A DNA stretch of 64,000 bases. Origin: Xenopus tropicalis. Its lineage: Eukaryota; Chordata; Amphibia; Anura; Pipidae. The notes beneath the pieces were generated by a model. It did no database searches. It worked only from the letters and a program-made list of their open reading frames with translations, and had not been told where the DNA came from. The stretch is taken from contig NC_030677.2 of NCBI RefSeq assembly GCF_000004195.4, forward strand, positions 103,328,329-103,392,328. Direction: 5' to 3'. Position 1 is the first letter of the stretch; every line of letters begins with the position of its first letter. A program made the position numbers and the translations under genes. Below are positions 42,015-54,705 of the stretch, piece by piece.

Positions 42015-45000
42015 AAGCAGGGATACATATGCCTCAGTTTATCTTCTTTTAGGGCTTACAGAAAGAGTATTACACCTTAAATACTATAAAACTATAAAAT
42101 AAATCTGTTGAATCACCTATCAGTTTGAGTATTATTCAGATGTGTATGTGTGTATACATGCACATACACAAACACACTTTACACCGTTATAAGAAATATG
42201 ATAGGCTAATATGTATCATGCTTTTGGTGTACCACGATTGTTGTTAAAGTGAAACCAATTACATCCTGGTTCAATTTTATACTTAATGTGATTGTGTGAT
42301 TAATTACTCATTTGACACTGCTTTTTCGATTTTCAGTTGGTGGAATTAAAGAATGGTGAAACATACAACGGTCATTTAGTGAGCTGTGACAACTGGATGA
42401 ACATCAATCTAAGAGAAGTTATTTGTACTTCACGGGTATGTTTTATTTAACTTGGGAGAACTTTCTTTGATAGCAAGGTGTCCACTATAATAATAATAAA
42501 TAAAAACTACAACTTACACTGGGTTAATCAGCACCACTGATTGAGACTACTTTTCTATTTTTTTTCAACAGTGGTATATGTTGCACTTCCAATCACCATC
42601 CTCTTAGTACAGCTTAGATTGCTTGTTTGGCTTACAAGATTCAGTACTACTTACAGGGTTTGGTTTCCTAAATTTGCCTGTCATTTAGTTGCAGTACCTA
42701 CTTTTATATCAATATATGCAAGTAAAATAGCAAAGTGCCACTATTACTTATTCCCCTTAGTGCAGTGCACCATTTGTGTAATTAGCAATTGTCTTTTCCT
42801 GTTCTTCAAAATTGCTCTCTCCTGATCACTCCTGTGTCTGACTTCCATGTCCCAAGTGCAGTTCTTGGCTTAGTTAGATGCAGTGCAATCCTCTGAAAAA
42901 TGTGCAAGAAAGTGTCAGGGGTGAAGCATGTGGTGGCCAATGGGCATTCCTCTGCCAGCTGAAATATTAATTGATTGCAATGTTTTCAGCCATCTTTTAT
43001 ATGTTTTGTAAATAAAATGCTACCAGTCCCTACTTTATACATGCCTTTACTATCCCCAGAAGCCCAAATAAAAGAAACTTCAGGTATTTAAAAAAAAAAA
43101 AAAAATGTTGTGCTTTCTTCAAAATAAGTCACATTTTTAATAGTGCAAACCTTTTCCTGAAAACCCCAAGTTCGACAAGCATTTAATATAATAGATCCTA
43201 TGCCTGCATAACTAATCTGTAGTAATTATTAATTTTTATTTAAAGGGAGCATTAATATTCTATAATACATAAAATCACCTAATACTTGCACTTGTAAACC
43301 ACATGCTGTTTTGAAATCAGGAATCTTATACATTGCTAATCCCACATGAGAGTGGAGAAGCCGCATGCTGAATGTGTTTTTTTTGAAGAAAGCATTACAG
43401 CATCTTGTTTTGTATCATGTTATGCTTGGAGAAAGGAATATAGCACTTAACACACAGGTAAATCTGTGTATGTATATTTCCATGGTTCTGGACGCACACA
43501 GAATTGTTTTGCAACACCCAGGTGTTAACAATATTGTACTAGGTTCTGTTATTTGTTCTTTTCCATAGCCTGTGGCATTGATCTTCATTTTGTCTTGAAT
43601 TGGTGATTCAGTGAAGGAACTGTGAAACAGATGGGCAAAGTAAAAATTCTGAGGGTTTACTTTCCCTTTCCCAAAAACTGAAACACTGAAAGAATTTAGT
43701 AGAAATGCATGTGTTGTTTTGAAGGATATTTTGTTACGGAAAAGTTGGAATGATATCTGCAAGCTTGTGATAGTCCCATTCCTTTAACTGAACTGATCTG
43801 TAAATTTGAAATGTAAAAGTGCAGCACAGACAGCTGGCGAAATACTCTCAGAGAAGATGAAACAAATACTTTTGGCACATGTTAAAACACAATCACAAGC
43901 AAATTGCTACAATCTGTTCTTGGATACATTATACTAACCAAATGTAAATTTGTCTCTGAATAAGGTCAGCACAGTGCCTTGCAAAAGTATTGAGACCCTT
44001 GTCCAATTTTTATTAACTGGATAACAAAGCCAGCATTGACATTTTGTTTTGGAAATGTAAGTCTTTGTGAGATTTCTCTCTTGCAGCTTAAGCCTTTTTC
44101 AGGTGGGTTCCAGCTCTGCATATTTTTGGGACATATTTTGACCCATTGTTTTAACTAGTGTACCCGATGTTTAGTTATATTGAGTGATCTGTTAAGTGGG
44201 CCTGTTGTCGCATAGTCACTTTTTAATTTTTGAGTCTCGGTGTTACTTGGAATTGTTTCGCCTAAACATTATACCTGTGGCACACGGTGAATATTCTCCT
44301 ATTAGCTGAACTAATTTACCTAAATGACTCGCTGCACAGGCATGTTTTGGTACTTCCCTGCTGGCTGAAAAACATGTTTTAGCAGCCTAAAATAGGTACT
44401 CTTGCAGTTCAAGATGGCCATTCTCTGTGTATAAGAGTGATTTTAAACCTTGGACTGAGCAAGGCTAGGGGAAGCAGCCTGTGGAAAACCTATCTGTGCA
44501 ACTCTACTCCCAATATTTCATATCCCATAATTCATATTTTCAATCATGTGACATGCAGTAGATACATCTCCACATGGGAATTCCCTACAGTATTTCATAT
44601 TATAAATGCTACAATAAATTTACTTTGCAGACTAAAGGATTTACTAAACTGATGATCTCAGATCAGGCAGCTAACATTTTTTAAAAAAATAGAGGGACAT
44701 AATGTACCGGGAAAAACAATGTCCACAACCACTTCGGAGCCAAATGTTCAATAAGCACAATTCTTTTTACATGGTTGGAATGGCAACTTCAGGAGTAAAC
44801 AAGCACAAGGTGCACCATCATTTTGTGACACACTGTCCCCATTATTTTATTACATATTGCAGCCCCTAATCCTGCTACTGTGCACTCTTTCTTTTCTATT
44901 ATTTTGTATTGTTCAGCATGTTTGTTTCTGTTTCCTTTGGGAGTGCTCTGTACACTTGATTGTAAAGAATAAAGAACAAAGCATTAACTTGGTATAGAGG

Positions 45001-48000
45001 AATTGCTGTCATACTGTCATTGCTGTGTTGTTGGTAAAACAATCCTGTTAGATTTATTACTGTTTAAATGTGTTTTAATAGATTTTTATGGTGATCCAAA
45101 TTATGCAAAAAAAAACACCGGGATAACCTCAGGTCTCAAGCATTCCAGATAATAGATTCATACCTCTAGTTCCACTAATAGAGAAAATACTTTGCTGCTT
45201 TCTCTAGGTTTCATCATAGTGTTAATCTCTTATGTTGATGTATGGCTTACTTAAGATGTTGTCTGGCTGTCAGGAATTCTGAAGGTGCATTCATCCGAAA
45301 AGTGATTTGATTTGTGTAGGTATGTCTGCAGTAGGATTGGCTGCCTGTATAGAAGGATACAGTAGAAATATGCCAACATACATTACCCTCTCTATTAAGC
45401 ACAGTTCTGCAGAAAAAGGTTCTCAAGTTTGGTGAGCTAGAGCAGTGGATGTTAGGAGCTACATGAAGGTCAGTAAGTTGTTTATTTGCTGACCTGGACA
45501 CCGCTGCTAACATTGTGCTAAAGGGGTCCAGAATGAAGTAGATGCAGGCTAAGATAGTGTTGGCGATGTGGGATAGACAGAAGCTCTCAGGCAATGGTAC
45601 TGACACATTTTGAATAAGCTTTTTATCCTATTTTGAAAAGGTTAGTATCTAAGTATAACTTTTTTTTTTTTTATAAAGCACTACATGAATATGCAGTACA
45701 ATTTTACAATGCAGAGAAAACCCACAGGGAGGGCAAGCATAATAGTATGAGTGGAATGTTATTGATACTGTAAGACGGGTATTTTTGTGCTTTGTTGGAT
45801 GTAGTTATGTGTGCAACATTAGTTTGCTTAGTTCTGCCTACTGTGAGTATTTTATTAAATACACTTTCTTGTTTCTTGAATGTTGTTTTCTCATGTGTAT
45901 GTGTATTATTCAAAAGCATGTTCCATTTACAGTTGGCCACTAGGTGGCAGAGTAAGTTTATCTGTAAGATAAAATGTATGCAGAGACCTGTTATCCAGAA
46001 TGCTCGGGACCTGGGGTTTTCCGGATAAGGGATCTTTTATTTTTGTTTTTTTTGTAAGTTGGATCTCCATACCTTAAGTCTGCTGAAAATCATTTAAGAA
46101 TTGAATAAACCCAATATGATTGTTTTACCTCCAATAAATATCTTAGTTGGGATCAAATACTAAGTGCTGTTTTATTATTATAGAGAAAAAGGAAATCATT
46201 TTTAAAAATTAGAATTATTTGCTTATAATGGAGTCTATGGGAGATGGCTTTCCTGTAATTCGGAACTTTCTGGATAACGGGTTTCCAGATAAGGGATCCC
46301 ATACCTGTACTCAGTATCCGTCTTTTGAGCTAAAAACTTTTAAGGGCAGATTTATCAAAATTCAAGTTTGTGGGGGAAAAAAAGTGGACAGGAAAAAAAT
46401 AACTCTGACACCTCTGCAACTTTGAAAAAAAAAACACAACAGAATATTCCCACACACAAATACTTTTAATGAGGCTCAAAAACTTTTTAATAAACTGGAA
46501 AAATACATAAAAACAATAAATTCCCATTGACTTTTACTTGCCAAGTGTTTTCTGGCAACATTTCTTTCTTTAATAAAAATTGACTATTTGTGGTTCTTAG
46601 GAATATTTTCATGTATATTCATGGTCACGCTAAAAATGTCACTTTTTTTATTTCAAAAAGTTTGACTAAACTCACTTCCATGAATGTCTGACATTTACAA
46701 AAAAAAACTTAACTAAAAAGGTCAGTGCAGGAAAAAGTTTTCAAATTGACGCCCTGAAAACTCAAATTTTTTTGAATTGTCACAAAAACCAGCATCAAGA
46801 ATCTTTAAAAGTTTCGAGGCAAAAGGACGATCTTTCAAGGTGAGGGAAGGGACATCTGCCATTGACTTCTACACAATCTCTGCAACTTTTAGGTGGTAAA
46901 ATGCCAGATTCTTATTTACACCTGTTTGGACACATAGTAAATCTCGAAAAAAAAACAAAAAACTCCATGACTTTTAGCACTAAAAAATATAATTAAAAAA
47001 AAAAAAAAATCTGACTGTTAGTAAATGGCCCTCTTGTTGTAATGGATATTATTAATAGTGTGACTTATCCAAATGTATAAATGTGGCCACTGAAGCGATA
47101 TGCTATCATGGAAAATAACCATATTTTAGGCAACACTATGGGGTTTGTAAATGCCCTCGCATTTACAAACCCGCAATGAGGTTATTTGTTGTTTCAAAAT
47201 AAATAAAACGAGATAAATTTGAGTTTTAGTAAACCTGCCCCAAGGTCTTAGAATGGCAACCGTTTGCACCCCAGCTGTTTCTGTAATACTGCTAATGTCA
47301 CGGAGAGAAAGACTCTCTTCTTGGACTCTCGTCTTGTACATATATAGAAAAATATAGAGTTGAGTTTCTTTGTGTTTTTAGTGGGTTCGCAAAATAAATG
47401 CTGTTCTTGGATTCCAAGGTCCAACGTCTACTTAGGCCCTCCAATAGCATAACAAGGTTAGAAAGAAATCAATGCTGGTTTACGAATGTACAGTAAACAC
47501 ATTTTTTTCCCTGTATCTGAGTCAAAGTGGCCTTAAGTCTGCTCCCCATCGTCGCGGGTCAACACATAACACTGACCCAGGCAGGTCCCTGCTACGGAAC
47601 TGCCTGCCTTGCTTGCCATCCGCAGCCCAACAGTTCTGGAATATTTGCCTTAAAGGAGAAGGAAAGGTAAAAACTAAGTAAGCTTTATCAGAAAGGTCTA
47701 TGTAAATACAGCCATAAGCACTCACAGAAAAGCTGCACTGAGTTCTCTGTGAAAAGATTTGTTGTGTCTGTTTTCCTCTGCCAGAGACACGCAGCTTTCT
47801 GCTTCCTGCTCTCTGCTGCTCCCCCCCTCCCTCAAGAATGCTAAGAACTCACTCCCCCCCTTAGGAATGTGGATCTGAGCCAATCAGCTGGAAGCTGACT
47901 CATGTAAAGACAATTTATTACAGATGTAATAAGTTAAATTTCTGGTACAGGTATGGGATCCCTTATCCAGAAACCAGTTATCCAGAAAGCTCCAAATTAT

Positions 48001-51000
48001 GGAAAGCCTGCCCCCATAGCCTCTATTTTAATGAAATAATTCAGAATTTTAAAACGGATTTTCTTTTTCTCTGTAATAATAAACACAGTACCTTGTAACT
48101 GATCCCAAGATATAAAAAAAACCCTTACTGGATGCAAAAAAATCCTATTGGGTTTAATGTTTTATTGATTTTTTAGTAGACTTAAGGTATGACGATCCAA
48201 ATTACGGAAAGACCCCTTATCCGGAATAGCCTAGGTCCCCAGCATTCTGGATAACAGGTCCTATACCTGTATCAGTATCTCTTTAATGCGTGCCACAATT
48301 TGTAAGGAACGCATACAGTTGCAAGCACCTGTGTATCAGTAATGTATCCACAATTTTCTGTCATTTTATGTAGTTTGCAAATAGAGGTTCCAAGAGTTAA
48401 CAGAATCACCACTATGATCTTTATATGCAGGCACTATTGACTATGTTCTCTGGTGCTAAAAGTGTTAATAAGAAAGTCCTACTCATAGGAGTTGATTCAC
48501 TAAAGTGCGCTTATAGCACTTATTATTTTTTGTGACGTAATGCACGATTCACTAAAAGGATACTTGCGTTAATTTAGACGCGACGCTGTTTGCATTATTT
48601 AAGTCGCGATGAGCGGTTTTCTTGCGTTATTTTCCGTGCGTGCATTTATTCCTGATGTGCGCAATATATTTTGGCGCTTGCTATATTAGCGCACAATTTA
48701 ACGCACGTAACCATTACATTCGTAAAACTACTTTTCTGAAAATGACCATTTCCCTGAAAACTGGAGGCTGCATCACTCTAGAGCCAACACATACTTCAAA
48801 AAATCCCACTGCAAAGTCCATGTTGTGTTGCCAAAAGCTCACCAACCACAATTTTCTTTAAATACTGCCCCAAGTAGATGTTAATCTTTGCCCAGACTAA
48901 TGTGATATTTAGCGCGTTTAACTCTTCCTATGTGTTTGTGAATCATGCGTTAGTATTATTTCTACGTGCGAATTAACGCATTGCAGTAGCCCGCGATTTA
49001 ATGCATGCAAAATTACTATTTATAGCATCAATTTGAACGCAAAAAAAAGCATGCAATAAAGCTTATCGACCTTTAGTGATTCAACCCCATAGTCTAACTA
49101 ACTGAGCATGTACATTTGGTCTGGGTGTCTGTGCAGGAACGAGGCATTATGGGAACTTTCTTTACACAGCTCAGTGTGTTTTCTTCCTGTTTGAAGGTAT
49201 GCCTGCAGCTCGAGGTTAACTCTTTATTAGCCTTCCCTTCTCCTTTAACAAAATATATCTGTATGCTTATACCATATATATCAGATTTCTGTGATGATTC
49301 AGGTTTGTACTTATACCTCCATAGCTCTCAGAATAGCCTAGTAGAGGGCTGTTTGACTGGAGGTCTAAGCGATATGTGGTCGGGAGTTGTCTTGACTTCT
49401 TTGCATGACATCATTTCAATAGTAAAATGACCAGTGCATTGAAAAGGTGATAGTGCTGGCCTAGTATGTGACAAAGCCAGACACAAAGGTAACATGAACA
49501 AAGAGAGACCTCGGAGCAGATATGTTTTAATACTAAAAGAGAGATGATATAAGACAGCTCATGGGTCTGCTGAGAAATACAAGTGGTACCATAGGGTCTA
49601 GCACCCAGTATTAAAGGAACAGTAACACCAAAAAATAAATAAAAATGTTTTTAAGTAATCATAATACAATGCACTGTTGCCCTGCACTGGTAAAATTTGC
49701 ACATTTGCTTCAGAAACACTTCTAAAGTTTATATAAAAAGCTGCTGTGTAGCCATGGGGGCAGCCATTCAAGCTGGAAAAAGGAGAAAAGGCACAGGTTA
49801 CATAGCAGATAACAGATAAAACACCATTGTATTGTACAGATCTTATCTGTTATCGGCTATGCAACCTGTGCCTTTTCTCTTTTAAATGGCTGCCCCCATG
49901 GCTACACAGCAGCTTCATTTACTAAACTATAGTAATGTTTCTAAAGCAAATACACCAGTTGCACCAGTGCAGGGCAACCGTACATTATACTGTAGTTCCT
50001 TTTATACACTTTGATTTTTTGGTGTTACTGTTCCTTTAAATAATAGTTTTAATTCCACAAGTTGGTGGCTCCAACCAACCACAATTGCAAAAAGAAATCA
50101 TAAAGTATAAACAGATTGTGTGGAATTAAAATACTGTTTATTCAGTATATTACAAATTGTACAATTAATAGGTGACTGGCCAGTCCAATTCAAACACATT
50201 ATAAAATATATAATATAATTCATAAGGCCGCTCAAAATTCAAAAATATCTACCAAAATTACAGAATTCCTCGGCAAGAAATTAAGCCTTCAAACAGTACT
50301 TGAAAATCAGTAAGCAGCTGCAGTTGTTCAAAGTGCTAGTGCAGTCAGAAGCCATAATTATTTACAGTACCAGAGAAAACAGCAGCCTTTTTTTATGTGC
50401 CAGTGCAGTTATTACTGAGCAATACAGTCTATTATCTGTGAGTTATAGTTCAGCAACCTCTCATTGTTTGCTTGGTATCTTAATTGAGGCATTAATTAAT
50501 CAAAAACTGCTGGAAAGTAGAAACGCTATCAGTTTACGTCACTTTCACATTGTGGTGTTCAAAGTGCCAGGGCACTCAGCAGCCACAGTCAAGTAGGTGT
50601 GAGTTACAGTTTAGCAACCTCTCATAACTTGTTTCTTCTATGCCACATTTAGCTGATCATCAACCTTTTATGAGGGCTGTGTTGTACACCTAGGCAGTTT
50701 CATCTTAAAAGCAAGATCATATTAGAGTTTTCAGGGGAATATTAAAACACTAATTTCACAGGAAAGATTTGCTGGATTTTAACATGTCATAAAACTGAGG
50801 ATTTTGCTATACTCATGATGCTTGTTCTGTTCTTCCATAACAGGATGGTGATAAATTTTGGAGGATGCCAGAGTGCTATATACGTGGAAGCACAATTAAA
50901 TATTTGCGGATCCCTGATGAAATTATTGATATGGTAAAGGAGGAAGTGATGTCAAAAGGCAGAGGTCGTGGAGGCATGCAGCAACAAAAACAGATGAAGG

Positions 51001-52106
51001 GTAGAGGAGCCGGTGGAGCTGGGCGAGGTAATTCATTGTGCTTTTTAATATTGCAAGTATCAGCAAATGTTGTCAAACTGAATCAACTGCTCTCTTAGTC
51101 CCTCAGAATGATTTGGCAGCCAAAAGTTGGGCAGGTGTCAATCAGACAGGTCTGATTTTCCTGTCCGATGTGCGAACTTCCCAATTGTTTGGCCCCAGGG
51201 ACCAAAAGATTGGATTACAACAGCAGTTGAACAATATCGGCCACCTTAGGTGGGCATATTGGAGGAAAGATCCACTCGTTTTGAGACCTCGCCAAAGTAG
51301 CGGGTCTTATATTAGACTACAACCAATGCATCGGTTTAAAAGAGTGGTTCACCTTGAAACTAAATTTTAGTTTGTTGTGGACAATCAAATTTCAAAAGAA
51401 TATTTTGAATTTTTTCATTTATTTAGCTTTTTCTTCAGCAGCTCTCCAGTTTGGAGTTTCAACCACTATCTGGTTGCTAGGTTCGTGTTTACCCTTGCAA
51501 CCAGGCAGTGGTTTGAATAAAAGACATGAAGATGAATAGGAGAGGATGTTTCTTGCTGGTGTTTCAGTCTAGTAGTTTAGTAATCCTTAGTAAAAATGTT
51601 TACAATTTGCTACATTACTGTATACATTTCTGGGCACCATCTGTGGAACATTAGCAACTATTTTATGAACTATACCAGCTGCCTTTAATAAAACTCGAGG
51701 CTTATGATTAGCAGGGCCAAAATAAGAAATGTATCAACTCATGTATTACATTATAACAGGTTACAGAGTTGTCCCCCACCCCCAGAGCTGCTCCAGGGAG
51801 ACATAAGAAAGTGAAAAATGAAACTTCACAATTGGAAAAACCTAAAAAAAAATATTAGAAAGTAATTGAAACATTATTTCTGGTGTACTAAGTGAGAGCA
51901 ACTTAGCTGAAAAAGGTGTTTAGAAGCTGAACAACCCCCTAAATGAATAATGGAGGCTTATATCTCAACGAGATTTCCTGCAAAGTGAATACTAACAAAA
52001 GTGTAAATGTTTTGCAGGTGTCTTTGGAGGGCGAGGCAGGGGAGTCCCTGGTGGAGGTAGGGGCCAGCAAGACAAAAAGCCAGGCCGGCAGTCTGGGAAA
52101 CAGTGA
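37940..52106 (+). CDS. lsm4: LSM4, U6 snRNA-associated Sm-like protein
   Basis: Exons 37940-37942 (ATG only), 41240-41281, 42337-42435, 50844-51027 and 52018-52106 join to 138 residues, one fewer than human LSM4. The product begins [15 protein letters not shown], then the Sm1 motif ([18 protein letters not shown], from residue 16), [20 protein letters not shown], Sm2 ([14 protein letters not shown], about 60-73) and an RG-rich tail ([23 protein letters not shown]) ending [10 protein letters not shown]. Family knowledge: part of the heptameric LSM2-8 ring that binds the 3' U-tract of U6 snRNA in the nucleus and of the LSM1-7 ring in mRNA decapping in the cytoplasm; RG tails are arginine-methylation substrates. 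The start was chosen because exon 2 opens in frame with LPLSLLK and the only ATG with a donor-like sequence is at 37940. Confidence 0.96.
37943..41239 (+). other. lsm4: lsm4 intron 1
   Basis: 3.3 kb, GC...AG borders. Contains a direct duplication at 38668-38780 and, at 38831-38880, GATGAAGCACTTAGTGTGCG AAACGCG, a member of the recurring stem-loop/GAAACG cassette. (ATT)n runs at 39770 and 40197. No other gene recognised. Confidence 0.6.
38668..38780. repeat. Two-copy direct repeat, about 60 bp
   Basis: GCTTTTGATATAGTA..TGCTTATTACAGGGCTTTAATGG is followed at once by a second copy with TTGTTACAGGGCCTTAATGG and GTAACCCTGAAAAA. Confidence 0.75.
41240..41281 (+). CDS. lsm4: lsm4 exon 2
   Basis: 42 nt, acceptor tttgtttttcag, donor gtaagt, phase 0 at both ends. 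Encodes [14 protein letters not shown]. Confidence 0.95.
41933..42008. repeat. (GT)n(AT)n microsatellite
   Basis: About seven GT units then about 31 AT units, in lsm4 intron 2. Likely polymorphic. Confidence 0.97.
42337..42435 (+). CDS. lsm4: lsm4 exon 3 (Sm1)
   Basis: 99 nt, acceptor cgattttcag, donor gtatgt, phase 0 at both ends. Encodes [20 protein letters not shown] to REVICTSR. Confidence 0.97.
43973..44160 (+). repeat. Tc1/mariner end relic
   Basis: CAGTGCCTTGCAAAAGTATT followed by GAGACCCTTGTCCAATTTTT is the terminal-repeat wording of a widespread Tc1-type family. No transposase or right end is present. Confidence 0.65.
45045..45175 (+). repeat. CAGGTATGGGA-type MITE fragment
   Basis: Right-half wording: TTTATGGTGATCCAAATTAT, ACCTCAGGTCTCAAGCATTC, then AGATAATAGATTCATACCT. 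Confidence 0.6.
45975..46312 (-). repeat. CAGGTATGGGA-type MITE, near complete
   Basis: Reverse orientation, from GACCTGTTATCCAGAATGCT to GATAAGGGATCCCATACCTG. Confidence 0.8.
46338..47245. repeat. MITE(s) with GGGCAGATTTATCAAAATTC ends
   Basis: GGGCAGATTTATCAAAATTC at 46344, and end-like AGTAAATGGCCC (47020) and TTTAGTAAACCTGCCCC (47226), suggest two elements in tandem or one nested. The interior is A/T-run rich with CACATTTTTTTTGAATTG-like segments. Boundaries are approximate. Confidence 0.5.
47651..47940 (+). mobile_element. T2-type MITE, 3'-truncated
   Basis: TTAAAGGAGAAGGAAAGGTA start and the shared GCTTTATCAGAAAGGTCTAT text (as at 1104 and 27160). The right terminus is missing; the next MITE begins at 47947. 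Confidence 0.75.
47947..48271 (+). repeat. CAGGTATGGGA-type MITE, complete copy
   Basis: 325 bp from TACAGGTATGGGATCCCTTA to GGTCCTATACCTGTA, long imperfect inverted ends. Flanking TA is consistent with a Tc1/mariner-like TA target. This is the best reference copy in the window. Confidence 0.85.
48487..49090. repeat. MITE with GTTGATTCACTAAAG ends
   Basis: About 604 bp: AGGAGTTGATTCACTAAAGT at the left pairs with CTTTAGTGATTCAACCCC at the right. The interior is rich in GCGTTA/TAACGC words (CGTTAATTTAGACGCGACG etc.). Confidence 0.75.
49095..49257 (+). repeat. T2-type MITE fragment
   Basis: GAGGCATTATGGGAACTTTC, ATGCCTGCAGCTCGAGGTTA and the end CCTTCCCTTCTCCTTTAA match the right part of the element at 54706-54904. 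Confidence 0.65.
49611..50039. mobile_element. T2-type MITE (GGAACAGTAACACC family)
   Basis: TTAAAGGAACAGTAACACC to GGTGTTACTGTTCCTTTAA; third copy of the family in the window, in lsm4 intron 3. Confidence 0.9.
50844..51027 (+). CDS. lsm4: lsm4 exon 4 (Sm2 and start of RG tail)
   Basis: 184 nt, acceptor ttccataacag, donor gtaatt, phase 0 in and 1 out. Encodes [20 protein letters not shown] through GGAGR plus the first base of Gly110. Confidence 0.97.
51340..51550. repeat. Abundant Xenopus interspersed repeat, partial
   Basis: GTGGTTCACCTTGAAACTAA start, AGCAGCTCTCCAGTTTGGAG, CTATCTGGTTGCTAGG and GCAACCAGGCAGTGGTTTGA; in lsm4 intron 4. The rest of the intron to 52017 shows nothing. Confidence 0.65.
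52018..52106 (+). CDS. lsm4: lsm4 exon 5 (RG tail and stop)
   Basis: Acceptor tgttttgcag, phase 1. Encodes [20 protein letters not shown] then PGRQSGKQ and TGA. Confidence 0.97.
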
Positions 52107-53390
52107 TGTCTTGATACTGCTGTCCTTTTGCCAGAGACATTCGTTTAGTATCGACTGTATGGTCACGCCTCAACTCTGCAAAATATTTAAAATGTTAGTC
52201 TCCCAACTCTCAGCACACCAGCAATTTTCAAAAGAACTGCATTTTTTTCCTGTTCACTCCTCCCTCCTTCCACAATGTAGAACCCACTTAAAGAGGCATG
52301 TCTCCTGTAAGAGAGGACACAAGCCAGATCCAGATGTCAAAACATGATTAACGCCATTTATTTCTGTCTGTCTGTGGGAGGTCTTCACATCCTAACCTGC
52401 AAATGAACTTAGCCCATGGCATCAAAAGGTCATTTGGGCTAAACTCCAAAAGCAAGGGGGTTGGGGTGTGTAGTGAGAAGGGTACACATCACTTGTAACA
52501 ACTGTGCAGCATAAGTATACCGGCTTGTCAGCAAAGCTAGTTTGAAGTCAACACATTTGAACTTCATTATGATTTAACCACTTCTCTGCCATAGCTAGGT
52601 GAAGGAGATAATTGCAGTGCAATGTAGCCATGCCTCCTAAATAAATGTGAAATCTCTCAGAAATATTTGGGGACTGTTGGGAGAAGGATTTTTTTTGGTC
52701 CGTTAAATTATGTTTGCATATGAAAAGGTTAAATGGCTTTCACAGATACATTTTCAAAGTGTAATACAATACCCTCTAAGAATGGAGAATCTATATAGCA
52801 ATTTGTGACTGGCACAGTAGATGTATATGAGTGATTAAGCATTCAGCTTTTTGGCTAATTTCATAAGCCCAAGTCCCAGGAGGGCTGCAGTTTGCTGAAT
52901 AGATGCCCCCATGGAGAATATAAAAAGCACATTTCTCCACTTGTATCTGGTTATGGAATGTTCTAAATGAGTAGAGGTTACAGTTCCTCAATTGCATTGG
53001 ATTTGTGTTCAAATATTTTGGTGTAGCCATGGTTACTATTGAGCTGATGATTTTGTGCTTTTTTTTTCCCTCTCACAGAAAATTCACATTTTTGTCCCTC
53101 AAAGAAATTGGTGTTTTCTAAAACAGCCTTATTTTTTCTTTTACACACTTGTATAATGCACTTAAAAATCTGGTTGGCTGCCTTTTTTCACTTTTTATGT
53201 TTTTTGTTTAGTTGTCTGGTAAAAGACTATGATTCACTTAAGAAAAAAAATGGGCAGAATATTGAGAGGAAATTAGGGGAAAAAAAAATGTGTGTTTTGT
53301 TCTGGAAAACCTTTTCTTGTTACAAAGAGTATAAGAGTGCTGTGACACCTTTTTTTTTTCTTTAAAATAAAATATTAGCAATGAAAACTT
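52107..53390 (+). other. lsm4: lsm4 3' UTR
   Basis: Runs from the stop to a canonical AATAAA at 53366-53371. An earlier AATAAA at 52640 could give a shorter form. A dense T-rich tract lies at 53340-53363. No competing gene seen. Confidence 0.6.
53366..53371 (+). terminator. lsm4: Candidate polyadenylation signal, lsm4
   Basis: AATAAA about 1.26 kb past the stop, followed by GT/T-rich DNA at 53396-53415. Confidence 0.5.
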
Positions 53391-53489
53391 GACTGAATTT
53401 TCATTTTTATTGTAGTAAAGTAATTAAATTACTTACTACATAGGAAGGCTATTTGTGAAATGTAGATATAGCATATGTAGAAATGTTAA

Positions 53490-53870
53490 CGTAAGGCTAA
53501 TGGCACAGGGGGCTGATTCTCAGCCAACAGATAAATGCAGGCCAAGAATCAGCCCCTACACTGGCATTAGCCTTTCCCATTGCTATTGCATAGTCTCAGT
53601 TCAGGCACATGGAACTGATTTTGGCCCCAAAATGTATACTCCCACGTTTCGGCTTCTGCCCAGTTTTCCAAATTAGGGAATTATGACGTGCCCCTGACAC
53701 GTCATAATTCTAAAAGGCAACCCTAGTGCACCCAGGCTGATGCATAGACTCTGGGTGCAGGCACAGGGAAAGGCTAATGCCAGCGTAGGGGATGATTCTT
53801 GATGCATTTATGCGCAGGCAAAGAATGGGCCCCTCTGGCATTATCTTATTTTATAAATAAACGTGTATGC
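53490..53870. repeat. Palindromic MITE
   Basis: GGCTAATGGCACAGGGGGCT at 53494 and GGCTAATGCCAGCGTAGGGG at 53774, each followed by GATTCT(C/T)... and a short inverted pair (TGATTCTCAGCC / GGCCAAGAATCA). AATTATGACGTG / CACGTCATAATT near 53679 is a perfect central hairpin. Confidence 0.65.
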
Positions 53871-54446
53871 TGCTCTGGCACACTAGCCATATATTACAGC
53901 TAAGATAGTCTCCATACCCACTTTAGATTTAGATTACAAGTTTACAGTAATCTTTATGTATTCTCTTTCTGTACATTGGGTCTACAGAAAAAGAGGTAGT
54001 ACACTAGAATGCATTTTAATTTTTTTTTTTCCTTAAAATAGACTTTGTAAAGAACTGGTGCTGCTGTCATGTGGTGCTAACAGGAAATTCACCCTGAACT
54101 CACCAGATTTGCAAGTGAGCCTAGCCAAATAGGGTAACTTTCACAGCAGTATTTATCAGACTGAGGACAAAGGATGTGTTGCTGTGCCAAGGTCCATCTG
54201 GGTAACACAGTGGTTATAGTAAAAGCACAGGTGCCTGCTTTAGGCGGTGTATTTTCCATAGATCTCTATGGGTAATATAGTGAATACAGTATATACACAG
54301 TCTGCTTTAGGCAGCGCATTTTCCATAGATCTCTATGGATTACCCATGTATGGTAGCTATATGGGTAATATAGTGAATAGAGTATATACACAGTCTGCTT
54401 TAGGCAGTGCATTTCCCATAATTCTCTCTAACAGTGGTTACAGTAT

Positions 54447-54610
54447 TATTAACAACATTTATTTATAAAGCGCCAACATATTCCACAGCGCTGTACAATA
54501 CGTTGGACATACAGAGTAACATATAAAGCAATCAATAACCGATTCAAGAGGTGAAGAGAGCCCTGCCCAAAAGAGCTTACAATCTACACGGAGAAAGGGT
54601 TGAGACACAA
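54447..54610 (+). repeat. GCGCCAACATATTCC..GCTTACAATCTA repeat
   Basis: ATTTATAAAGCGCCAACATA, CCACAGCGCTGTACAATAC, then AAAAGAGCTTACAATCTACA. The same family hosts the Tc1 at 61838 and occurs at 10154 and 12417. Confidence 0.7.
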
Positions 54611-54705
54611 GGTGACACTACAGGCACAGGAGTCTGCTTTAGGCAGCACATTTCCCATAGATCTCTATGGATAATATAGTGAATACAGTATATACACAGT
54701 CTGCT

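Larger units (their letters stand above)
42436..50843 (+). other. lsm4: lsm4 intron 3
   Basis: 8.4 kb, repeat-rich. Individual MITEs are listed separately. The parts at 42436-43965, 44161-45044 and 50040-50843 show no gene or clear repeat. A-run at 43091-43105. Confidence 0.6.
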